A stretch of DNA of 64,000 nt from positions 9,917,840 to 9,981,839 of the forward strand of contig OX123185.2 in NCBI GenBank assembly GCA_944739405.2, read 5' to 3'. The translations under genes were made by a program, and so were the position numbers. Under the pieces are notes generated by a model. It searched no databases, was not told the origin of the DNA, and saw only the letters and a program-made list of their open reading frames with translations. This document shows positions 56,213 to 64,000 of the stretch, in pieces (position 1 is the stretch's first letter; each line of letters begins with the position of its first letter). This DNA is from Euclidia mi (taxonomy: Eukaryota; Arthropoda; Insecta; Lepidoptera; Erebidae).

Positions 56213-56499
56213 AGATGAAAATGAAATGCATAATTATTATTATTAAAAGAGTAATTAAATAATCTTATAAGAAATAAGTGATTCCTAATCTAACATTTAT
56301 TGTATTTTAAAGTGTTATTTGTTTTAAGACTAAGATATATAAATCATCCATCAAGAATCCTAATTGTCTACTACTTAAATATATTATATATTAGAAGATT
56401 TTACTATCGTAATTATAAAAAATAAACGTTTGTACTGAGTTATTGATTATCTTGGATAATTCTATACACGTCATGTTAAGACAAAGTGGTCCAATATTT

Positions 56500-56700
56500 T
56501 ATCACATCTTTGACGACACGTTTGGCGCATTGGCTAAGAGTATGACTCGCATCACAATGTAAATAGTAGGTTTAATAGACGCAGCAACTAATCCACCAAC
56601 GTGTTGCGGGTTCGATTCCCGCACGGAACAAATGAGTATTGTTCCAGTTTGGATTTTGTTTTTATGTTTTTTTTACTTTATTTTTTTTTTGTATTATAAG
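56500..56700 (+). mobile_element. tRNA-derived SINE in the Polinton right arm
   Basis: Box A-like TTGGCGCATTGGCTAAG at about 56521 and box B GTTGCGGGTTCGATTCCCGC at about 56604-56623, followed by a T-rich tail. The unusual spacing between boxes rules out a plain tRNA gene. Confidence 0.65.
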
Positions 56701-57136
56701 CAATTATTATGTCTCCATAATACCTACTGTTGGCTACTTACTAAGAAAGAAAGAAAGAGAAAAACTATTTATTTGTCACAGACACAGAAAATGTATTACA
56801 TATAAAAGAAAACATTGCAAGGCATAAGATTAGTTTGTGACAAATATGTGCACTTAATGTGCACACTCAGCTATATTGTTGCATTGTGGTAGTGTCCACA
56901 ACTCTATTATTGAGTTATAGTTGCTAGTAAAAGCTAACCTCTCATTATACGGAAGGCCTATGCATTCATTAGTACAAGATGTGCACCAAATCGTTTCGAT
57001 GCAACGATGTGCCGTGATCGAACATGATATTGTTGTTTATTGTACTTATTTAAGTGCGCGCGATAATTTTTGCTTGGCTATGTCAGTTCGACACCATACC
57101 AGATTATGATACACACAACAACCGATCGGACTGATC

Positions 57137-57369
57137 GCGTCGACTGAACACAGCAGTCTAACTTGAGAATGTTGTTACATTAGCATCTCAAACTAGAAAC
57201 GACAGTAAGTTGTCCCATTGCATTGCTACTACAATGATATGTCGGTGAATGAAATACAATATTATATCGTGAATCAGACGGATCGCAGATAACAACGGTA
57301 TTATTGGGAGCGTCTGCGTCAGCTCACTTTGTTCTGAGTGATGCAGATCACATTTATATTAATCGATCT
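57137..57369. repeat. Right subterminal region
   Basis: Holds the reference copies of the repeats at 55287-55377 and 55862-56075. The inner part of the inverted repeat (GATCACATTTATATTAATCG) has a counterpart at about 46781-46800. Confidence 0.7.
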
Positions 57370-57455
57370 CGATTGTAAAATTGGGGCTTCTGTATCACGC
57401 AGCTCGAGCGGCGACGCGAGAGCAAGTGATGCAGAAGCCCCAATTTTACCCTACT
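57370..57455. repeat. Right terminal inverted repeat with internal palindrome
   Basis: Reverse complement of 46690-46775, ending CCCTACT at 57455. It folds on itself in the same way as the left end. Confidence 0.92.
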
Positions 57456-57461
57456 AATTTT
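57456..57461. repeat. Right target-site duplication (AATTTT)
   Basis: See the left copy at 46684-46689; one mismatch. Confidence 0.6.
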
Positions 57462-58063
57462 CTTATTTAAATGAGTATTTTGTTTCAATTACGGCACAAT
57501 TGCTATCTCATTCGAAAGATGGAGTACCTACTGGCGGTGGAATGTTGCGGTAAAGTATGTTAGTAGTAATTTTACTTGGTGCCTGAGAATTAAAGACAAA
57601 CAGACTATTTGTTTGAATGTTTAGTTATATGGAAACAGGTATAAAATGCTTGTGATATTACAGAATTACATTTGCAAATTGAATGAAATATTCTATAAAT
57701 ATTTTTAGTAAATTAAATTGCTTATGAAACCTTATTACTAAAAATTGAGCGTGCACCCAATATCAATAGCCAAAAAACATTCAACATTAAAAAAATATCT
57801 TCAGGAATCTAAGATGGTAGCACAGAAATCTAGGTTATTGTTCTTCTCAGTGATCTAACTGTCTGTTTCTTTTGATTTCTTTCAAAGACGACTCGGATAT
57901 CAAAAATAATTCCCGTGTAAGATAAAAAACGTATATTGTGTGTATACAAAAGCTCTGACTCTAGAAAAGTATGGCCTTTTCATAAAAATTTACATATATT
58001 GATATTATTTGTAAAACTCACGCACCAATCAAAATATTGTTAAAACATGCATTCATTTTTATT
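57462..58063. other. Unannotated flank of the Polinton
   Basis: AT-rich; nothing recognised. Confidence 0.45.
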
Positions 58064-58765
58064 GATTGATTGATTGATTGATTCATAATTCTTTATTGTG
58101 CATTACACTGTTGGTACAAATCTGGTAAAAATAAATTAAAAGTAAATACATAGCAAATGCACAAGGGCGGCTTTATCGCAAAGTGCGATTTCTTACAGGC
58201 AACCTTAGGATGGACAGACTGTAAAAGATAAAAAGTTTTGATGTGTAGTGATTACATTTGTTTGGACACAATAATGGTTTTAATACAATACACATACATG
58301 CATACAAAGTTATACATACATACATAAATAAGGTAGGTATGCATGCATATACCTATACATATAAATAAATATAATACTATATAATACTTACTAACTACAT
58401 AATATACAATACTTTAAAATACATATAACTATAGCTACATACCATACATACATATACTAACATAAACACAAAAATACAGTGATAAAATTTAGCTTACAAT
58501 GTCAAATAATGCTTGTATACTGCATTTTTAAATATGTTCGGTGCTTTTGCTTGCCTAATTTCAACCGGCAGCTCATTCCACAAACGGACTGCTTGAACAG
58601 CAAAGGATTTGTCGTAAAAGTTTGTGGTATGTGCTGGCATCTGCAGTCTCAAATCCACCGACGACCTCAAGGTCCTCAAATGTGTGTCATGGAGGAACTT
58701 GAAACGTTCTTCGAGATACAAGGGGGTATTAGGATTAAACAACACATTATACAGTAACATAAGAA
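58064..58765 (-). mobile_element. LINE 3' end with (ATTG)n tail
   Basis: 58760-58494 reads LYLEERFKFLHDTHLRTL, SVDLRLQMPAHTTNFY and SFAVQAVRLWNELPVEIR, the classic C-terminus of jockey/R1-type LINEs. The 3' UTR runs down to a (TTGA)n run at 58064-58082. RT core absent. Confidence 0.8.
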
Positions 58766-58849
58766 TATGAGTATTCCGGCGAAGCCGAATTGGGAGCCAC
58801 TGAGTCTAGATCGAAATTCAGATACGTGATAATATTTGTGTAAATCAAA

Positions 58850-60283
58850 AATTCAAATTCAAATTCAAATTCAAATTCAAATTCAAATTCAAATTCAAAT
58901 ATTTTTATTGTGAAACATAGGTATACATAAGGTGTTTACAGAGTGGTTGTGTTCAACTATGTTCTACCAATAGGCTTACAATAATTTTGCTTATCTCATT
59001 TAAAAGAAACATGCATTAATAATTTTAAATGACTTATTTTAAAATATATAATAGAAATTTTTATTTCAGTTTGGTTGAAAATTAATACATTTAAAACAAT
59101 AATTATACATGCAAACAAAAAATAAAAAATAATTCTCAAGTAATAATTATCCAATAAAATATAATAAATAATATGTCAAGGGAAGAGTTACAATGTCAGC
59201 AAGTAAAATTAAAATAGACTTCATATAAAACATGTCAAGGAAAGTATCATATCATTAATAAAATTTATTAGTCTAAGCATATCAAATTAATTAATTTTAA
59301 TTTTAATTTATATGTATTTTATTTACTATTTAAAAAGTCTCTGATATCGTAATAACATTTTTCAACCAGAAATTCCTGCAGATGTTTTTTAAATAGGACT
59401 ATGTCTAGATTTTCAATGTTGTTTGGTATCTTATTATATATGACAGGTGCCATGCAAAATATACTTTTGTGCAGTAATGCAGTATTTGCTTTCCGTATTC
59501 GAATTCTATTGCAAGTATGCGTTCTTCTATTGCGAATAATACTGTCACCTAATGTTTCAAACAGTTCCGCGTTCGACTTTACAAAAACAGCCGTTTCAAA
59601 AATGAATAAGGATGGTAGTGTCATATTTTTATACTTTTTAAAATAAGGAACACAGCTTTCTGTAGATTTTAATTTGAACATTGCTCGAATACATTGCTTC
59701 TGAGATTTGAAAACGATATCTCTATTTGTCGAATTTCCCCAGAATATTATGCCATATCTTAGGTAGGATGCGGTCATTCCGTGATATGCTTTAAGTATAC
59801 CTTCTTCATTAAGAAGTGATGCAAGCTTAAAAAGCGCGTAAGCTGTTGTGCTGATTGTTTTACATAGCTCTTCAGTTTGTATTTTCCAATTAAGCTTATT
59901 ATCAATGTGTAGACCTAAAAATTTAGTAGCGTCAATTTCATTTATTTTTATGTCATCGTATATTATATTTAAATTTGTAATTATATTATGTCTCTGTGAA
60001 AATTGTATTAAATTAGTTTTGCTTAAATTAATCATTTAATTTTTATCATACATCCATTTTATAATATTACATAGCGTGTTATTAATGTCCCTTTCATAGC
60101 AAGCACGATTCTTGCATTCTGTAACTATGGTACTGTCATCCTCAAATAAAGTAACGGGATGATTAGTTACTTTGGGCAAATCATCTATACTATAATAAAA
60201 CTGTAGAGGTGAAAAAGTCTGTACATTAAAGATATTTTGACGAAAATTAGCTAAAAAATCTAGGAAAATGCTAAAAAGCAATA
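58850..60283 (-). mobile_element. Jockey/CR1-like LINE fragment with (GAATTT)n tail
   Basis: The plus strand shows an (AAATTC)n array at about 58850-58900, the 3' tail of a minus-strand LINE. 60281-60036 includes the degenerate active site (LFEDDSTIV where LFADD is expected). 60035-59319 gives the region after it (KTNLIQFSQRHNI, KFLGLHIDNKLNW, RYGIIFWGNST, KANTALLHKSIFCMAP). A stop near 60036 separates the two. The 5' truncation is near 60283. Confidence 0.85.
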
Positions 60284-61676
60284 CTTGATAATTTTTAGAA
60301 TTTATGTCTGTCTGTCTGTCCGAGGTCTTTCCCTATGTTGCTAAAGATCTCTTAAATGGCGAAATTGATTTTAATAAAACTTACACTCATGTACAAAGGA
60401 TACTCAAACCTATAAAATAGTATATGTTACCTACATCACAATCGGTTGAGTGGTTTTCGGTGTACAGCTTGACCTCTCCTTTGTACGTAGTCCCAAACTA
60501 AACAGGGATCATTCAAAACTGGATATAGGTATATGTGATGCCATCTATGATCATTATAAGTTTGTTAGTAAAAGTATAGTTAGTCTAAAAAGGTACCTTC
60601 GAAGTGTTTTATGGCTATTTACCCGACTTTAAAAAAGGAGGTGATTCTTAATTTCGTCAGTATATTTTTACGTATTTTCGATAAATAAATACTGGAACCG
60701 AGGATATTTATAGTTATCCTTCCGACCGATAGATGTCACTTTTTTCAAATAATTTTCTAGCAAAATAAATGTTTCTTGCAAAAAAGACAATAATTATGTA
60801 TGTTATCTTTCTGTTATTAAAAAAACAATAGAGTATAATGTTCGGCACTTTCATAAACAAAATGTCTCTGTGTCAAAATTTATTACAACGTCCACTTAAT
60901 TTAAACGGTCAATCTCATTTATTTAAAATTATCATGTTTATATAATAGTTATATAATCATTTCAATTTATTTTAAATGATAAAAACAATTACTATAGATC
61001 CTTTTTTCATTAAATTGTCGATTAGTCCATATTATTTTCTATCTCGGTCGGTTTGTATATGTAAACATAGATGGCGTTTTCTGAATGGCGGTGTTAAGAT
61101 TCGCCGTGGATTGATGAGGTTCTCGGTTAATTTTCTTTCGTTTTCGTCGGATTGGTGTCTTAGTCGTTTCTTTTGAATAATGAATGTGGATGTGATTCTT
61201 TGATTTCTTTCGTTCATTCGTGTTCTGTACTTATACAGGAGTCTCATTATTCCCAAATTGCCACACCTCACGTACGTGGGAATCCGTGGGTGGGCGAGTG
61301 AGGCCTGAATTCAGATTTGAGTAACTCAACAGGGCTATCTTACTTTCGGCAGGGCTGAATATTCGTAGCCATGTGTGTATTTTCTAAATAAATCGCAGGG
61401 ACAGACTTGAAACGGCTGCAATCGAAACCCGAACATGTTGTTTTTCACATGGTCAGTTATATGTGGCATGTTCACGAGTAAGCGGTAAAAATATTTTACA
61501 TGTTATGAAGGTGGTAAAACAGTTAGAGAATGTTGTGTATAAAGAAAGTCTCTAATGATATCCCTACTATCCCTACTATCCCTACTTCCCTTCTAATATT
61601 ATAAATTTGAAAGTGTGTATGTATGTATGTTCCGTTTTCACGCTAAAACGGCTGAACCGATTTTGTTGAAATTTAA
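60284..61676. other. Unannotated, with Helitron-like 5' end debris
   Basis: 61578-61676 carries a partial Helitron-type 5' region (TTCTAATATTATAAATTTG, GCTAAAACGGCTGAACCGAT). Microsatellite-like TCTGTCTGTCTG lies near 60308. No gene. Confidence 0.45.
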
Positions 61677-61998
61677 TCCTACTAATATTATAAATGTGAA
61701 AGTTTGTGAATATGTATGTATAGATGGATGGATGGATGTATGGATGGATGTTTGTTAATCTTTCACGCAAAAACTACTGAACGGATTTGGATGAAACTTT
61801 AGAGTAATATAGTTTATACATCAGAATAACAGATAGGCTACAATTTATAAAGATTTCGTATAATGTTGCTATAATATAAGGAAAAGTATCAACTAAGTCG
61901 GCAAATATTCTGAACTCTGAAAGCTGTCTTCGCGTGCGTTGCCTAAACCGTAAAAGTTACTTGAAGATAATGTACGGTGACATTGTTTATCATAGAGG

Positions 61999-62445
61999 CT
62001 CACTATGAAAAATTTAAGATGGCTGCCGTCACAAAATGGCGGACTACTTATTTTCCACATAATACCTCAATACGGGTATCAAATAAAAGGGCTTGATTCG
62101 TAGAATAGAGCTCACTATAAAAAATCCAAGATGGCTGTCGCCGCAAAATGGCGGATTACATATTTGCCACAAATACCTCAATATGGGCATCGAATGAAAG
62201 GGTTTGATTGGTAGAATAGGCTCACTATGAAAAATCCAATATGGCTGCCGCCACAAAATGGCTGATTACATATTTTCCACAAATACCTCAATATGGGAAT
62301 CAAATGAAAGGGCTTGATTGATAGAATAGACCTTACTATTAAAAATCCAAGATGGCTGCCGCCACAAAATAGCGGAAAACTTATTTTCCACAAATACCTC
62401 AATATGGGTATCGAATGAAAGGGCTTGATTGGTAGAATAGACCTC
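61999..62445. repeat. Four tandem copies of a ~111-bp unit
   Basis: Units begin CTCACTAT(G/A)AAAAAT at 61999, 62111, 62221 and 62332, with a truncated fifth start at about 62440. Each contains AAGATGGCTGCCGCCACAAA, ACCTCAATATGGG and AAAGGGCTTGATTGGTAGAA. Minus-strand open frames here simply reflect the period. Confidence 0.88.
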
Positions 62446-62975
62446 AGGATAAAAACAGAACGAAATTGTGAAAAATGAAATTTACAAACAAAACTAAAAA
62501 CTTGAAAATAAAATAAACTAAAAAAATATTTTTTTTAATTTTGGGCGTAGCGTATCCAGAATAAACATTATGATAGAAATTTCACTTGCCCAACAATTTT
62601 ATATTTGTCTGATCAATACCCCAGATTGATGAGAAGTTTGGTGCGATCTGGCAGCTAGGACTTACCGAATTACTTTTTAGCTTATGGTACATAACCTAAC
62701 TAGATCATTTTTATTGTTATAAAACAGTGTAACAAAAAAAATATGTTTTTTACAATGCTCATTCTAGAGTAGTGTAGTTATCAAATTGTTTTCAAAATTG
62801 ATAGTTTTATTGCCTTTAGTATTTAATGTAGATGAACTTTGTCTTTACAGTAAGTAGTTTGGACGATTAGTTTAAAAGTTATCACGATATAATTGATATA
62901 AGCGCAGCGTCATTCAAAGTGCTTACAGAGGGGCGGTCTGATTATGTACTTTGTGGTAATGCTTTCAGTTTTTAC

Positions 62976-63082
62976 TTTTGCTGCTATTCTATTCAGTATC
63001 TACTGAATAGAATAGCAGCAAAATTATTAAAGTTATTGAAGAGCTTATGTATCTACATAAGCTCTTCAATAACTTTAATAAT
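62976..63082. repeat. Two abutting perfect palindromes with the same centre
   Basis: 62976-62998 pairs with 63001-63023 (23-bp arms). 63023-63051 pairs with 63054-63082 (29-bp arms). Both have a 2-nt TC spacer inside GTATCTAC. Confidence 0.95.
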
Positions 63083-63282
63083 ATACCTACATACTAATCT
63101 TTACCTAAAGTTTGACGACTATGAAAACAAAAGTAATTTGAAGTAGGTATTATTTGTTTATATGTATGCTACACGGCTAATGTGCGGATCCGTTTGTGAT
63201 GAAATTTGATGAAACCTGGGGAAGTACAAAGACTACTCTTTATTAAAATTTCATGCGGGCGAAGCCGCGGGCGAAAGCTAGT

Positions 63283-64000
63283 TGATATATAAAATGAATA
63301 ATAAAGGTCCTAATACACTGAAAATGAATCTAATACAGAAATTTTGAAGACGCTTAAGTTTATCAAGTTGGTTCTCATTAAGACCAAGATAGCTGACATC
63401 GGCATAATCGAGTATTGCGAGAAGCAAGGATTGTACAAGTGCAATCTTGGTGGTTGTGGGTAGAAAATTCCGTAGCCTACGCAACGACCCAGCAGAAGCA
63501 AACAGTTTACGACTGGTCTCCTGTACTTGAGTTCCCCAAGATAACGTTTTATCCATATAGATACCCAAGTTCTTCACACTATCTGAGATTGGTAAGATGT
63601 TATTATCGAACCGAATCTGAGGCAGCTGAGACCAGTTGATTTTAGAAATCATCCTGGAACTGCCAATTAGAATTACCTTTGTTTTTGATGGATTTACTTT
63701 AAGGCCATATATGGAGCAAACAGCTCCATGCACAGATATGCGCCAAATCTGAGTTAAAGTTAGAGAACGCTTTTGAAATAGACTCCAGTGGCGCCTGTGA
63801 GTATATTTGTAAATCATCTGCGTAATCTGCGTGTTAGGATGAAAGTAACAATTTGGAGATAGAATTTATGAAAATTGCGAAAAGTAACGGAGAGAGCACG
63901 CCACCCTGCGGTACACCGACAGTTGTATTACACCATGAAGAGTACGACTCATCAACACGTATACGCTGTCGGTGTCCAAACAGGTAACTGTGAAACCAGT
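63283..64000 (-). mobile_element. Jockey/CR1-like LINE fragment, runs off the window
   Basis: From 64000 leftwards: WFHSYLFGHRQRIRVD, VGVPQGGVLSPLLFAIFI, then 63710-63330 LKVNPSKTKVILIGSSR, VKNLGIYMDKTLSWGTQV, SAGSLRRLRNFL and LLLAILDYADVSYLG. A frame break lies near 63830. The last part (63325-63283) reads VLGPLLFILYIN, which normally lies upstream of the active site, so the fragment is rearranged. It abuts the Helitron end at 63281. Confidence 0.82.

Larger units (their letters stand above)
46690..57455. mobile_element. Polinton/Maverick (adintovirus-like) element lacking DNA polymerase B, 10.8 kb
   Basis: The ends are inverted copies starting AGTAGGGTAAAATTGGGGC, giving the 5'-AG/CT-3' termini of Polintons. 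Flanks AATTGT (46684-46689) and AATTTT (57456-57461) are a 5-of-6 match to the expected 6-bp duplication. Inside are a packaging ATPase, integrase with chromodomain, adenain-type protease, penton, major capsid and other typical genes, listed separately. Coding runs rightward from 48851 to 55030, with a spliced gene and an inverted gene copy on the minus strand at the left end. No family-B polymerase ORF or fragment was found. SINEs have inserted in the right 2.4 kb. Damage is light: two nonsense codons and one frameshift in the core genes, plus one nonsense in the left gene copy. Confidence 0.95.
61677..63281 (+). mobile_element. Helitron, non-autonomous, 1.6 kb
   Basis: It begins TCCTACTAATATTATAAATG after an A at 61676. 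It ends with the hairpin-forming GCGGGCGAAGCCGCGGGC (63256-63273) and CTAG at 63278-63281, followed by T. These are Helitron termini and the A/T insertion site. Cargo consists of a 111-bp tandem array (61999-62440) and two abutting palindromes (62976-63082), with no Rep/helicase gene. Confidence 0.7.

Noticed and set aside
55031..57369. Hidden DNA polymerase B in the right arm
   Set aside because: All frames are short and the sequence is accounted for by SINEs and repeated subterminal segments; no polymerase motif was visible.
58850..58900. (AAATTC)n array as a CRISPR-like or functional satellite
   Set aside because: It is a hexamer microsatellite at the 3' end of a minus-strand LINE, as is common for lepidopteran LINE tails.
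62044..62402. Repeated minus-strand ORFs (IKPFHLIPILRYLWKI-type) as a protein family
   Set aside because: The apparent repeats follow from the 111-bp tandem DNA unit; there is no start context or homology.

Overview
The window looks like nuclear DNA of an insect, most likely a moth or butterfly. It is AT-rich, gene-poor and saturated with nested transposable elements: several non-LTR retrotransposon families (jockey/CR1-like and RTE-like), tRNA-derived SINEs read on both strands, Helitrons, small cut-and-paste elements and a long-armed foldback element. The one recognisable host gene is the 3' end of a chitin-binding (peritrophin-A) cuticular protein gene at 44055-44928. No rRNA gene, stand-alone tRNA gene or CRISPR array was found.

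The first 11 kb holds a decayed THAP-domain, P-element-like transposase gene on the minus strand. Its pieces can be ordered by splice sites: THAP start at 10949-11000, second THAP exon at 10056-10194 plus 7784-7858, linker exon 7439-7630, catalytic exon 52-1997. A jockey-like LINE (7859-10055) sits inside the second THAP exon. An RTE-like LINE (501-1203, 12-bp target duplication) and a 117-bp MITE (1409-1525, 6-bp duplication) sit inside the catalytic exon.

From 11 to 44 kb there is a pogo/mariner-like element (14835-16132), a tiny Helitron (16720-16927), a larger Helitron candidate (25033-26607), a 38-bp hAT relic with an 8-bp duplication (31765-31802), a 2.1-kb foldback element (32407-34529), a jockey-like LINE (40932-42850), and many SINE and LINE tails. 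The stretch 16.9-25.0 kb holds little that can be named.

The centrepiece is 46690-57455, a Polinton/Maverick (adintovirus-like) element with AG/CT termini, palindromic terminal repeats and a near-perfect 6-bp target duplication. Its rightward cargo is packaging ATPase, a conserved Polinton protein, chromodomain integrase, a phospholipase A2-domain protein, adenain-type protease, penton, a small basic protein, major capsid and a conserved terminal protein. A spliced gene and an inverted copy of the terminal gene lie leftward at the left end. No DNA polymerase B is present.

The element appears to be organised as five compact transcription units, each with a TATA-like box about 30 bp before an initiator-like CAGT. 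The genes without a promoter look coupled to the gene before them: the protease by a canonical -1 frameshift site (A AAA AAC TAA), and the small basic protein, capsid and terminal protein by three successive ATGA stop/start overlaps. The ATPase and integrase each carry one nonsense codon and the capsid one frameshift, so this copy is recently dead.

The last 6.5 kb contains LINE 3' ends, a Helitron candidate (61677-63281) carrying a 111-bp tandem array and two abutting perfect palindromes, and a LINE that runs off the window.
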